Below, piece by piece: positions 26,119 through 34,252 of a stretch of 34,702 nt of DNA. This stretch comes from Bacteroidales bacterium (lineage in GTDB: Bacteria > Bacteroidota > Bacteroidia > Bacteroidales > UBA12170). Below the pieces are notes generated by a model. That model saw nothing but the letters and a program-made list of their open reading frames with translations. It had not been told where the DNA came from and ran no database searches. The stretch is taken from the NCBI GenBank assembly GCA_021158405.1, contig JAGGUP010000094.1, forward strand, positions 1 to 34,702, in the 5' to 3' direction. The position numbers were made by a program, and so were the translations under genes. The first letter of the stretch is position 1. Every line of letters starts with the position of its first letter.

Positions 26119-26904
26119 ATGAAATCCTATTCCCAAAATCGTATTAAAATAATACTCTTATTTTTTCTTTTGGGAATATACAGCTTATTACAGGCACAGG
26201 ACACAACGCATTTAGTCAAAGGAATTATTCGTAACAGCACAAATTACGAGCCTATTAGTTTTGCACTGGTAAAAAACGAAATGCTCAAAATAAAAATAAT
26301 TTCTGATGAACAAGGCCTGTATATTATCCCTTTTAATCAAGGCGATTTACTAAAAATTACCGCCATTGGATATAAAGATGGTTTTTATATTGTAAATGAC
26401 ACTTCCGAAATTCTGACTGATTTTCCCATTCAATTAAAACCGCGTATTTATGAATTGGATGAGTTTACCCTAACACCCTATAAAACCGTTTTGCAGTTTA
26501 AACATGCATTTACTCAATTGGATTTGCCGGAAAACAATCTTGCTCCGGAAATTAATTTGCCCTTCATCAAACATCATCTTCCTGATGAAAATGAAGAGAT
26601 AACAGGTGGTGTTTCTTTTACAAGTCCTATTTCCGCATTATACAACACCTTCAGTCACAAAGGGAAAATGCAAAAGAAATACCGGTTATTGATGGCAAAT
26701 GATTATAAAAGTAAACTGGTTGAAAAACGCTTTAATAAAACTCGTGTAGCCAGGATTGTACCCACTATTTTGAATGAAGATTTGGATGATTTTATTGAAT
26801 TTTGTCAGTTCGACTTTGGTTTTTTATTGAATGCTTCCGATTATGAATTAATAGCCGCTGTTCAGAAAAAGTATACCGAATATTTGGGGACAAAATTCCT
26901 TTAA
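26119..26904 (+). CDS. exported CarboxypepD_reg-like domain protein
   Basis: A 261-residue exported protein. A signal peptide ends at LLQAQ (26). Residues about 30-110 form a beta-sandwich of the CarboxypepD_reg-like type: VKGIIRNSTNYEPISFALV, SDEQGLYIIPFNQGDLLKITAIGYKD, then a strand pattern ending in LKPRIYELDEFTL, which is the usual DeltaG-type tail of that domain in Bacteroidota. The C-terminal part (110-261) is charged and helical without recognised domain. Family members lack peptidase activity and are found in envelope proteins. It is convergent with radA, whose stop is directly adjacent. Role unknown. Confidence 0.8.
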   Translation: MKSYSQNRIKIILLFFLLGIYSLLQAQDTTHLVKGIIRNSTNYEPISFALVKNEMLKIKIISDEQGLYIIPFNQGDLLKITAIGYKDGFYIVNDTSEILTDFPIQLKPRIYELDEFTLTPYKTVLQFKHAFTQLDLPENNLAPEINLPFIKHHLPDENEEITGGVSFTSPISALYNTFSHKGKMQKKYRLLMANDYKSKLVEKRFNKTRVARIVPTILNEDLDDFIEFCQFDFGFLLNASDYELIAAVQKKYTEYLGTKFL

Positions 26905-28272
26905 TTAGGCAAATACATATTTAAAAACATCTTCCACTTTATTCACCGCTATGACTTCTATTTTACTGCTTTTGGGAATGGCTTTTTGATTGAATTTTGA
27001 AATAATTATCCGTTCAAAACCCAATTTTTCAGCCTCAGAAATTCTTTGATCAATGCGATTTACAGATCGAATTTCACCTGACAAACCCACTTCGGCAGCA
27101 AAACAGGTTTTATCATCAATTTCAATATCTTCATTCGATGATAAAATAGCACATACAACCGCCAAATCAATGGCCGGATCATCCACCTTAATTCCTCCGG
27201 CTACATTTACAAATACATCTTTAGAACTTAGTCTGAACCCTGCCCTTTTTTCCAAAACCGCGAGCAACATATTCAATCGTCGACTATCAAAACCTGTTGT
27301 TGAACGTTGTGGTGTACCATAAGCTGCTGTACTAACCAATGCCTGAATCTCAATCACCATAGGTCGCATACCTTCCATAGTAGATCCAATGGCAATGCCG
27401 CTTAGCATTTGATCGCGATGAGAAAGTAATATTTCCGAAGGATTAGATACTTGACGCAATCCCGTATTTTGCATTTCATAAATTCCCAATTCGGAAGTGG
27501 AACCAAACCTATTTTTTACAGATCGTAAAATTCGATAGCCATAATTTCGATCGCCTTCAAAATGCAAGACACTATCCACCATATGTTCCAAAACTTTTGG
27601 TCCTGCAAGGCTTCCATCTTTAGTAATATGACCGATTAAAATGACCGGCGTATTGCTTTGTTTAGCATATTTATGAAACTCTCCGGCACTTTCGCGAATC
27701 TGAGAAATACTTCCTGCCGTTGATTCAATATGTTCTGAATGCATCGTTTGAATGGAATCTACAATCAAAATCGTAGGTTGAAGATCACGTATTGCTTGCG
27801 CTATTTTTTGCGTATTGGTTTCAGTAAGCACAAAAGTTTCAGACATGGTCATCTGCAAACGCTCGGCACGCATACGAATCTGCTGTTCGCTTTCTTCACC
27901 GGATACATAAAGCACCTTCTGATTTTTCATTTGCAAGGCGACTTGCAGCAACAAAGTAGATTTGCCTATTCCGGGTTCTCCGCCCAAAAGAACTATTGAT
28001 CCTGGAACCAAACCTCCGCCTAAAACCCTATTTAATTCTTCATTATGTGTGTTTATGCGCTGATGTTCGCTAAGTTCAATTTCTGAAATCTTTTTGGGAT
28101 GAATCTTGTTTGAAAGGGTATCTGGACTTACCCATTGTTCTTTGGGCTCGGATTTTTGAATACGCTCTTCAACAAAAGTATTCCATTGTTGACAGGAAGG
28201 GCATTTCCCTATCCATCTAGGGGATTCTGCACCGCAATTTTGACAAAAGAAAGTGGTTCTAATTTTAGCCAT
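26905..28272 (-). CDS. radA: DNA repair protein RadA (Sms)
   Basis: A DnaB-like hexameric branch-migration motor used in recombination and repair. The 455-residue protein has the N-terminal zinc finger (C10, C13, C24, C27), Walker A GEPGIGKST (98-106), Walker B ILIVDSIQTM, the RadA-specific KNRFG motif (VKNRFGST), and the C-terminal Lon-protease-like domain containing the GGIKVDDPAIDLAV stretch. Length and order are normal for the family. It starts 330 bp downstream of the rfaE2 stop in the same direction, with a repeat-bearing gap between them, so it is probably separately transcribed. Confidence 0.97.
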   Translation of the reverse strand: MAKIRTTFFCQNCGAESPRWIGKCPSCQQWNTFVEERIQKSEPKEQWVSPDTLSNKIHPKKISEIELSEHQRINTHNEELNRVLGGGLVPGSIVLLGGEPGIGKSTLLLQVALQMKNQKVLYVSGEESEQQIRMRAERLQMTMSETFVLTETNTQKIAQAIRDLQPTILIVDSIQTMHSEHIESTAGSISQIRESAGEFHKYAKQSNTPVILIGHITKDGSLAGPKVLEHMVDSVLHFEGDRNYGYRILRSVKNRFGSTSELGIYEMQNTGLRQVSNPSEILLSHRDQMLSGIAIGSTMEGMRPMVIEIQALVSTAAYGTPQRSTTGFDSRRLNMLLAVLEKRAGFRLSSKDVFVNVAGGIKVDDPAIDLAVVCAILSSNEDIEIDDKTCFAAEVGLSGEIRSVNRIDQRISEAEKLGFERIIISKFNQKAIPKSSKIEVIAVNKVEDVFKYVFA

Positions 28273-28602
28273 GAAAATACTTTTCTAAAAAGTACGAAGG
28301 TAATAGATTCGTGCTGAAATACCAATACGTTGGAAAGATTATCAAGAGGCTAGATTCAATTCCTAAACTCCAAGTAGAGCAAAAAGCAATCTTGTTAAAG
28401 AAAAAGCGCAAAATAAGTTATTTGTCAGTAGTGTCCGGCTAAAGTTTGTCCTTCAACCTGCAACGCTTATTTGGTTTAACCTTTACGAGGTATGAAATGT
28501 CTGGGGCTTGATTTTACTATAATACTAAATCTCCTACCGAGAACTTTCCACGTAGCGGATAAACTTTATAAGTTATCGGACAACAATGGTTATTTTAAAA
28601 AT
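28273..28602. other. gene-free 330-bp gap between rfaE2 and radA
   Basis: No gene is visible in either strand. The left 150 bp should hold the radA promoter (TACTTTTT about 30 bases before ATG is a poor -7 candidate). The middle holds the TGTCCG-flanked element at 28431-28584. Confidence 0.6.
28431..28584. mobile_element. MITE-like or IS-remnant element with TGTCCG terminal inverted repeats
   Basis: Left end GTGTCCGGCTAAAGTTTGTC and reversed right end TTGTCCGATAAC...AAAGTTTATCC share TGTCCG and AAAGTTTrTCC, offset by an insertion of about six bases. The element is about 154 bp with no intact ORF. No convincing target-site duplication is seen. It could be a MITE or the joined ends of a deleted insertion sequence; I cannot name the family. 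Confidence 0.5.
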
Positions 28603-29094
28603 TTAGCTTTCTTTAATTTTCTGTTCAATCTCACTGGTGGAATATCCTAGTAAGAAATCGATGGTTTTAATTTCTCCGCCTCTGGCTTTTACAATATCGT
28701 AACCAACAATATCTTCCGGTTTATAATCGGCACCTTTAACCAAAACATGTGGTTGAACAAGCTTGATAAGCTCATAAGGTGTTTGTTCATCAAAAAGAAT
28801 AAGACCATCAACAAAATCCAAGGCACCTAAAATTAATAAACGGCTATATTCATCCTGCAAAGGTCTATTATTGCCTTTCAATTTACGAACAGAAGCATCG
28901 GTATTCACTCCAATAAATAAAACGTCACCTAAATCGGCTGCTTTTGAAAGATAGTCAATATGTCCACGATGCAGAATATCAAAACATCCATTCGTAAAAA
29001 CAATTTTCTTCTTTTGTTTGGCCCACGCTTTTAAAAGTACTTCCAGCGATTCAGGGGTTTGAATTTTCTGTTGTATTTTGTCTAGATTATTCAT
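28603..29094 (-). CDS. rfaE2: cytidylyltransferase family, D-glycero-beta-D-manno-heptose 1-phosphate adenylyltransferase-like
   Basis: A 163-residue nucleotidyltransferase with FTNGCFDILHRGHIDYL, HRGH at 42-45 being the HxGH catalytic motif, and YSTSEIEQKI at the C-terminus corresponding to the ISTT-type motif (G-x-STS). It matches the HldE C-terminal/RfaE2 domain as a stand-alone protein that makes ADP-heptose for lipopolysaccharide core. Kinase and epimerase genes are not in the window. Its start overlaps the upstream membrane-protein gene by 8 bp, so it ends the panC/panD group. A glycerol-3-phosphate-type cytidylyltransferase is the alternative but fits less well. Confidence 0.9.
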   Translation of the reverse strand: MNNLDKIQQKIQTPESLEVLLKAWAKQKKKIVFTNGCFDILHRGHIDYLSKAADLGDVLFIGVNTDASVRKLKGNNRPLQDEYSRLLILGALDFVDGLILFDEQTPYELIKLVQPHVLVKGADYKPEDIVGYDIVKARGGEIKTIDFLLGYSTSEIEQKIKES

Positions 29095-30100
29095 TACTGG
29101 CTTTTGTTTTTACAAAAATTAACAGAATATAAGATACACTCCCGACAATAATAAACATTATGGTTTGCGTTGCATGATTTGCAGTGGCAAACGCTGCAGC
29201 AACTTTTACAGGAATTTCATACAGCTGACTTAACACTTCTGTAATTACAAAATGATAAGAACCTATACCTCCCGGCACGGGCACCACAATACCCAAGCTA
29301 CCAATTCCCAGAACAGTTACTCCATCGAAAAAAGTAAGATGTGAAGTTTCAGGAAAAGCTTTAAAAGGTAAGATGATCATCAATAAATAAAGTAGCCAAA
29401 TCACAAATGTATGAAAGAGAAACAAACTTCTTTGTTTCAACTTCCTAATACTCTTTAAACCCTCCATAAAACCATCGATGAAAGATTCTAATTTTTGATA
29501 GAGTAAAGTGGTTTTCAGCCAAGGCTTCAATTTTCGAAACACGATAATAGAACCAAAGATTAAAACTATCAAAATGGCTAGAACAATCAAAATGGCAACA
29601 AAATTACCTGAATAAACTCCCAATAAAGGCTCTATAAGCAATTCATTCAGAAACCCGCCTATTTTTTGTATTTGAGAAAACACGACTACGGCTATAATAA
29701 AAAACAAAACCACTAAATCAAAAACACGCTCGGCTATCACAGTTCCAAATAAAGCATTGAAGGGTATTTTTTCCTTTTTTCCTAAAAAGCCACAACGCGT
29801 AACTTCACCCAATCGAGGAAGAGCAAGATTAGCCAAATAGCCCATCATAAGAGCATAAAAGGTAGTCGATACTCTCGTTTTATAACCCATCTGACCGATA
29901 AGTAAATTCCAACGCAATGCACGAAAAACATGACTCATTATGGCGAGAATAATGGCTCCTAAAAACCACCAATAATTGGCTGTTTTCAGCTCTTCCCATA
30001 ATTCATTAAAAGCCAAGCCTCGGAAAGCAAGTAAAAGCAAAGACACTCCAATTGCAATGAAAAACAAATATTTAATAACAGATACGAGGATTCCCTTCAC
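29087..30100 (-). CDS. YbhN/AglD-like lysylphosphatidylglycerol synthase-type TM protein (UPF0104)
   Basis: A 337-residue polytopic membrane protein with about eight helices. Family landmarks: AFRGLAFNELWEELKTANYWW in the N-terminal half, HVFRALRWNLLIGQMGYK, the conserved YLANLALPRLGEVTRCGFL (92-110), and GIGSLGIVVPVPGGIGSYHF with the PxPGGxG motif near 265-285. Related MprF membrane domains flip lipids, but this subgroup has no known substrate. The gene starts directly after the panD stop (no gap) and overlaps rfaE2 by 8 bp. A link between pantothenate and envelope genes is seen in other Bacteroidota; its meaning is unclear. Confidence 0.85.
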   Translation of the reverse strand: MKGILVSVIKYLFFIAIGVSLLLLAFRGLAFNELWEELKTANYWWFLGAIILAIMSHVFRALRWNLLIGQMGYKTRVSTTFYALMMGYLANLALPRLGEVTRCGFLGKKEKIPFNALFGTVIAERVFDLVVLFFIIAVVVFSQIQKIGGFLNELLIEPLLGVYSGNFVAILIVLAILIVLIFGSIIVFRKLKPWLKTTLLYQKLESFIDGFMEGLKSIRKLKQRSLFLFHTFVIWLLYLLMIILPFKAFPETSHLTFFDGVTVLGIGSLGIVVPVPGGIGSYHFVITEVLSQLYEIPVKVAAAFATANHATQTIMFIIVGSVSYILLIFVKTKASNE

Positions 30101-30451
30101 TTATTTGGGTATTTTATTAAACTCGTCTGGAAAAATAATCGACGGTTTATGTTTTTTGGCTTCTTCAAAATCCATACTTGCATACGACACAATAATAATT
30201 TTGTCTTTTACAGCAACTTTACGAGCAGCAGCACCATTAATTCCAATAACACTACTTCCTCTTTCACCTTTGATTACATAAGTATCAAAACGGTTTCCAT
30301 TTGTAATATTATAGATATGAACACGCTCATTTTCAATGATATTCACAGCATCCATTAGATCTTCATCTATAGTGATGCTACCAATATATTCCAGGTTGGC
30401 TTCTGTAATTCCAACACGGTGGATTTTAGATTTTAAAACTTCAATTCGCAT
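30101..30451 (-). CDS. panD: aspartate 1-decarboxylase (proenzyme)
   Basis: Makes beta-alanine for pantothenate. The 116-residue zymogen self-cleaves at G24-S25 in YIGSITID, S25 giving the pyruvoyl cofactor, exactly as in E. coli numbering. Other conserved parts are [18 protein letters not shown] and the [17 protein letters not shown] substrate loop. It sits 91 bp after panC with its own -7 box and abuts the following membrane-protein gene. Confidence 0.97.
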   Translation of the reverse strand: MRIEVLKSKIHRVGITEANLEYIGSITIDEDLMDAVNIIENERVHIYNITNGNRFDTYVIKGERGSSVIGINGAAARKVAVKDKIIIVSYASMDFEEAKKHKPSIIFPDEFNKIPK

Positions 30452-30458
30452 AATGCTG

Positions 30459-30490
30459 CAAAATTAACTAATATTTTAGAATACAATCAA
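30459..30490 (-). promoter_or_regulatory. promoter candidate for panD (-33 TTG, -7 TAATTTTG)
   Basis: TAATTTTGC (30466-30459) eight bases before the panD ATG, with TTG (30490-30488) 21 bases upstream of it. This suggests panD and the genes behind it can be transcribed apart from panC, again with a very short leader. Confidence 0.5.
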
Positions 30491-30542
30491 GCTGGATAGA
30501 TATTTTAAAGGTTTTTTAAGAACTGTTTTACAGCACACAAGC

Positions 30543-31376
30543 CTAAAATTCCAAATTATCGATTAAACGCACATCACCTAAAAAAGCAGCAGCACAAACT
30601 ACGGGATAATTGCTTTGACTCCAATCTGTAATTGACTGTAAACTATGTCCATCCACAATTTGAATATATTCCACTCTAAAATTTCTGCTTAATTTCTCAA
30701 TTGCGTTAGCTTCCAATTGAACAAGAGTAAAATTATTTTTATTTTGCTTGATGAAATTAAGAGCTTGCGAAAGTTCAACAGCTTGCTCACGTTCTTGTGC
30801 TGATAATCGACGGTTACGCGAACTCATTGCCAGTCCATCTGCTTCCCGAACGGTATCCATTCCTACAATCTGGATAGGACTCCCCATTTGTTTAGTCAAA
30901 GCTCTTATAATTGCCAGCTGTTGGAAATCTTTCTTTCCAAAAAAAGCTTTATCGGGATGAACAAGATCAAAGAGCCTTTTTACAACGACAGCCACTCCAC
31001 TAAAATGACCGGGTCGCGCAGCTCCTTCCATTACCGTTTCCAAAGCACCAAAATTATATTTCTCCTCCACTTCCTCAGGATACATCTCCTCTACAGATGG
31101 AAAAAAAATAACATCACAACCTGTTTTTTCAAGCATTTCCCGATCACTTTCAAATGTTCGTGGATACTTCTTCAAGTCTTCTTTATTGTTAAACTGAATC
31201 GGATTGACAAAAATACTTGCAACCACTATATCGCACTGTTTTCCAGCCTCTGAAACTAAAGCCAAATGACCAGCATGCAATGCTCCCATTGTAGGAACAA
31301 ATCCAATGCTTTTCCCGTCGAATTTTGCATCTTCAATATATTGATTTAAGTCCGCTTTCCGCTCAAATATCTTCAT
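30543..31376 (-). CDS. panC: pantothenate synthetase (pantoate--beta-alanine ligase)
   Basis: Joins pantoate and beta-alanine with ATP. The 277-residue protein has FVPTMGALHAGHLALV with HAGH at 34-37, VNPIQFNNKEDLKKYPR, PGHFSGVAVVVKRLFDLVHPDKAFFGKKDFQQL, and MSSRNRRL (KMSKS-like loop), all canonical. It follows the thioredoxin-like gene by 8 bp and precedes panD by 91 bp. panB is not in the window. Confidence 0.97.
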   Translation of the reverse strand: MKIFERKADLNQYIEDAKFDGKSIGFVPTMGALHAGHLALVSEAGKQCDIVVASIFVNPIQFNNKEDLKKYPRTFESDREMLEKTGCDVIFFPSVEEMYPEEVEEKYNFGALETVMEGAARPGHFSGVAVVVKRLFDLVHPDKAFFGKKDFQQLAIIRALTKQMGSPIQIVGMDTVREADGLAMSSRNRRLSAQEREQAVELSQALNFIKQNKNNFTLVQLEANAIEKLSRNFRVEYIQIVDGHSLQSITDWSQSNYPVVCAAAFLGDVRLIDNLEF

Positions 31377-31384
31377 CGAATCTT

Positions 31385-31894
31385 TTATTTTTTCAGAATG
31401 GAAACCAAATCTGCCTCTAAAGTAGAGTCGGGATTTTCTATGATTCTACCAATTTCAATATCACCTCTGTACACTATAAAAGTTGGAACACGTTCAATAT
31501 TCATTTTACTCATATCAACATTTTCCGCCTTCTTTTTTTTATTAACCGCCAAGTAATTAACATTTGATATTTCAGCCAAGGCGGCAACTTTAAAAAAGTC
31601 GGGAACATTTGCTTTTGAATCGCCACACCAAGTTCCAAAAACAACCAAAACACGCAAATTTTTATCTGCAGAAAAAGCATTTTTCAAATATGCAACTTCT
31701 TCTTTATTCGCTTGATAGGCTTCATATTTTAGCTCTTCGTTACCTAAATAATCTTTTGATGAAATCCCTGCTCTATCAACCCAGCCAACTAATATTTCAC
31801 GATTCAAATCGGGATCAATAATTACCCTATTTAATTCTTGTGCTTGTATACTTACAATAAAGAGTAGAAAAAAACCTAGAACTATTTGTTTCAT
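31385..31894 (-). CDS. exported thioredoxin-like protein with a single active-site cysteine
   Basis: A 169-residue protein from ATG 31894 (MKQIVLGFFLLFIVSIQAQE), which gives a clean signal peptide; an open frame extending 63 codons upstream lacks any family likeness and crosses the promoter. The thioredoxin fold is shown by VLVVFGTWCGDSKANVPDFF with C90 and S93, a WCGDS variant of CxxC, and by the cis-proline loop ERVPTFIVYRG. One cysteine excludes a classical dithiol oxidoreductase; such CxxS forms may act as isomerases or sensors, or be non-redox. It is 8 bp upstream of panC and could share its transcript. Confidence 0.82.
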   Translation of the reverse strand: MKQIVLGFFLLFIVSIQAQELNRVIIDPDLNREILVGWVDRAGISSKDYLGNEELKYEAYQANKEEVAYLKNAFSADKNLRVLVVFGTWCGDSKANVPDFFKVAALAEISNVNYLAVNKKKKAENVDMSKMNIERVPTFIVYRGDIEIGRIIENPDSTLEADLVSILKK

Positions 31895-31919
31895 AATTTT
31901 CCATTTAAAGGATAAACAA

Positions 31920-31927
31920 CAAAGGTA
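31920..31927 (-). promoter_or_regulatory. -7 box TACCTTTG upstream of the thioredoxin-like gene
   Basis: TACCTTTG on the minus strand, 25 bases before ATG 31894, matches TAnnTTTG. A TTG lies 15 bases upstream of it, closer than the usual 19-21. The box supports the downstream start. Confidence 0.45.
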
Positions 31928-32019
31928 TAAATGATTTATTTGCAATGCCGAAAAATTTACGCTCAAAATAAATACTTTTTCTGCTCTAATTTGTAAGGGG
32001 CTTTGGTTGAAGAATTTCG

Positions 32020-32027
32020 TACTTTTG
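32020..32027 (+). promoter_or_regulatory. -7 box TACTTTTG upstream of the RIC-like gene
   Basis: TACTTTTG ends 18 bases before ATG 32046. An in-frame TTG at 32007 lies upstream of the box and is rejected as a start. Confidence 0.45.
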
Positions 32028-32045
32028 TACTTTAAATTACGCATT

Positions 32046-32777
32046 ATGCAGATTAAGAAAGAAATGAAAATGGCGGATGCCATTCATCGCAATTATTTGT
32101 TACTCCCTGTTATCAACAGGCTTGGAATTCAATTGGGATTTCAGGATAAAACCATCGAAAAAGTTTGCTTAAAGCAAAATGTAGATGTGGAATTTTTCCT
32201 CACTATTCTCAATGCTTATTTAGATACAAATGACAAATCATCGAAGCAACTTCAGGCGCATTCAGTAAAAGATGTTGTGTCTTATCTATTAAAAACGCAT
32301 TCCTACTATTTGGAACGCATTATTCCCGAAATTGAAAACCGCATCAATCTGCTTATTCAGCATTCTCAATTGAATAAAAATGAGTTTTTACTTGTTAAAA
32401 ATTTTTTTGAAGAATATAAAAAGGAGCTATATGGCCACATTTCTTTAGAAGAAAATTTCGTTTATCCTTATATGATTGAGATAGCGGATGCTTATCATTC
32501 TAAATCCCTGAGTAAAACGCTTGAAGATAAAATAAATAGTTATCCTATAACAAGTTACGAGAAAGAACATTCTGATATTGAGGCCAAACTTTTCGATCTT
32601 AAAAACATTCTGATTAAATATCTGCCTACACCAAACGACAGCTATATCCGCAATCGCATATTAATGGAATTATTTACTTTGGAACAGGATTTAAACGATC
32701 ATTCTCGTATTGAAAATAGGGTTCTAATTCCCAAAATAACACAAATGGAAACAGCATTAATCGCTCTAAAAAAGTAA
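32046..32777 (+). CDS. hemerythrin-like di-iron protein of the RIC/YtfE type
   Basis: A 243-residue cytoplasmic protein. An N-terminal part (about 1-55, MADAIHRNYLLLPVINRLG) resembles the DUF542/ScdA_N domain but has no Cys-Cys pair. The hemerythrin-like bundle shows H85, H131, E135, H175, H219 and E223, with the H-x3-E spacing at both sites, the same six-ligand pattern as E. coli YtfE (His84, 129, 160, 204; Glu133, 208). YtfE repairs iron-sulfur clusters after nitrosative or oxidative damage; a similar role is inferred here. It is followed after one base by a LuxR-type regulator gene, so the two form an operon. Confidence 0.87.
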   Translation: MQIKKEMKMADAIHRNYLLLPVINRLGIQLGFQDKTIEKVCLKQNVDVEFFLTILNAYLDTNDKSSKQLQAHSVKDVVSYLLKTHSYYLERIIPEIENRINLLIQHSQLNKNEFLLVKNFFEEYKKELYGHISLEENFVYPYMIEIADAYHSKSLSKTLEDKINSYPITSYEKEHSDIEAKLFDLKNILIKYLPTPNDSYIRNRILMELFTLEQDLNDHSRIENRVLIPKITQMETALIALKK

Positions 32778-32778
32778 T

Positions 32779-33348
32779 ATGATAGTCATTGCTACATCTT
32801 CTTTCATTGTTCGGAAAGGGCTTGCTGATATAATTAAGGAATTGTATCCGGCTAAAAAAATTATTGGAGTCGGCTTTGCTGAAGAATTAGAAAAATTAAG
32901 AAATCAACATACAATTGCTCTTCTTTTGGTTTCGGCAGAAATTTTATCAAATGTCAACTTATCTTCCTTTCGAAATATTCAAACAATAAAACTAATAGAT
33001 TTCCGTCCGGATTATATTGAAGCTGATTCTGCAAATTCTGAGCTTCTTTTTCTCGATGATACAGAAACCTCTATTTTACATATTTTAAAAAGAAATCTGG
33101 CTTTGATGGATAAAAATAGTTCTGGCAATAAATCTGATTCTATACTAAGTGATCGAGAACTTGATATTGTACGAGAAGTGGCTAGCGGCAATACGAACAA
33201 AGAAATTGCAGATAAATTATTTATCAGTACACATACGGTTATTACTCACCGAAAAAACATTACCAGAAAACTAGGAATTAAAACCGTTTCCGGACTTACA
33301 GTCTATGCACTCTTAAACAAATTAATAAAAATGGGCGACAGTTTATAG
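32779..33348 (+). CDS. LuxR-family transcription regulator with a degenerate receiver domain
   Basis: A 189-residue protein with an N-terminal receiver-like alpha/beta domain (1-105) and a C-terminal LuxR HTH (about 122-185: LSDRELDIVREVASGNTNKEIADKLFISTHTVITHRKNI). The receiver has lost its phosphorylation set: the acidic pair after strand 1 is SS (IVIATSSFIVRKGL) and the acceptor Asp after strand 3 is absent (IALLLVSAEIL). It should therefore not respond to a histidine kinase in the normal way. One base separates it from the RIC-like gene, so it probably controls that operon or the associated stress genes; the signal is unknown. Confidence 0.87.
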   Translation: MIVIATSSFIVRKGLADIIKELYPAKKIIGVGFAEELEKLRNQHTIALLLVSAEILSNVNLSSFRNIQTIKLIDFRPDYIEADSANSELLFLDDTETSILHILKRNLALMDKNSSGNKSDSILSDRELDIVREVASGNTNKEIADKLFISTHTVITHRKNITRKLGIKTVSGLTVYALLNKLIKMGDSL

Positions 33349-33375
33349 TTGAGTCTGTAAAGCCGAAAATATTTC

Positions 33376-33383
33376 TAAATTTG
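33376..33383 (+). promoter_or_regulatory. -7 box TAAATTTG upstream of tatC
   Basis: TAAATTTGC, 14 bases before ATG 33398, matches TAnnTTTG. A TTG at 33349-33351 is 24 bases upstream, longer than usual. It suggests tatC has its own promoter. Confidence 0.45.
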
Positions 33384-33397
33384 CTTTTTTATATACC

Positions 33398-34252
33398 ATG
33401 GCCGAACAAATCAGCTCTAAAAAGAATAAGAACAAAAAGCAAGCGAAAGTTCATGATGAGAAAGAGATGACATTCTGGGATCATCTTTCTGAACTGCGTG
33501 GCACTTTTGTACGATCGATTTTGGCGATAGTCCTGTTGGCTATTATTGCTTTTGCAAACAAATATTTCATCTTTAATAATATTGTACTAGCTCCAAAAGA
33601 CTCTAGTTTTATTACCAATCGCATACTTTGTTCTCTCGGCCAGCTCCTAAACATAAACTACTTCTGCATAAAAGAGTTGTCTTTAGTCATTATAAACATC
33701 AATATGTCGGGGCAATTTATGACCCATATGTATATCAGTTTTGTTGCCGGATTTATTGTCGCTGCACCTTATATTATTTTTGAGTTTTGGCGCTTTATAA
33801 AACCTGCACTTTATGATATTGAGCGTAAAAATTCCGGCAGCGCTGTAATTGTCAGTTCATTGTTATTCTATTTTGGTGTGCTCTTTTCCTATTTTTTGAT
33901 TGTTCCTTTGGCCTTAAATTTCTTTGGTTCATACCACGTTAGCGAAATGGTACAAAACCAGATATCTTTAAATTCATACATCAGCACCGTTGTTTCTGTA
34001 ACACTTTCTATTGGTTTGGTTTTCGAGCTCCCAATTGTGATTTATTTTTTAGCGCAAATCGGTATTGTAGATGTCGCATTTTTAAAAAAGAACCGAAAAT
34101 ATACGCTAGTTATCGTCTTAATACTTTCAGCCATTATCACTCCGCCCGATGTTTTTAGTCAGATTTTAGTTACTGTACCTTTAATGATTTTATACGAGTT
34201 TAGTATTTTGCTGGCGAAGAGGGCGGTGAAGGATGCTAAGGGAAAAGAATAA
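33398..34252 (+). CDS. tatC: Sec-independent protein translocase TatC
   Basis: Receptor for twin-arginine signal peptides in the cytoplasmic membrane. The 284-residue protein has the N-terminal MTFWDHLSELRGTFVRSI motif, six hydrophobic helices, FVAGFIVAAPYIIFEFWRFIKPAL in the loop/TM3 region, and the conserved FELPIVIYFLAQIGIV and AIITPPDVFSQ near the C-terminus. A lysine-rich N-tail precedes it. An insertion of about 30 residues between TM1 and TM2 (LAPKDSSFITNRILCSLGQL) is normal for Bacteroidota. tatA/tatB are not here. It gives the window its Tat pathway, relevant to the Tat-signal ferredoxin. Confidence 0.95.
   Translation: MAEQISSKKNKNKKQAKVHDEKEMTFWDHLSELRGTFVRSILAIVLLAIIAFANKYFIFNNIVLAPKDSSFITNRILCSLGQLLNINYFCIKELSLVIININMSGQFMTHMYISFVAGFIVAAPYIIFEFWRFIKPALYDIERKNSGSAVIVSSLLFYFGVLFSYFLIVPLALNFFGSYHVSEMVQNQISLNSYISTVVSVTLSIGLVFELPIVIYFLAQIGIVDVAFLKKNRKYTLVIVLILSAIITPPDVFSQILVTVPLMILYEFSILLAKRAVKDAKGKE

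Noticed and set aside
31895-32083. 63-codon N-terminal extension of the thioredoxin-like protein
   Set aside because: It overlaps the divergent promoter region and both -7 boxes, and has no family likeness; the ATG at 31894 begins a clean signal peptide.
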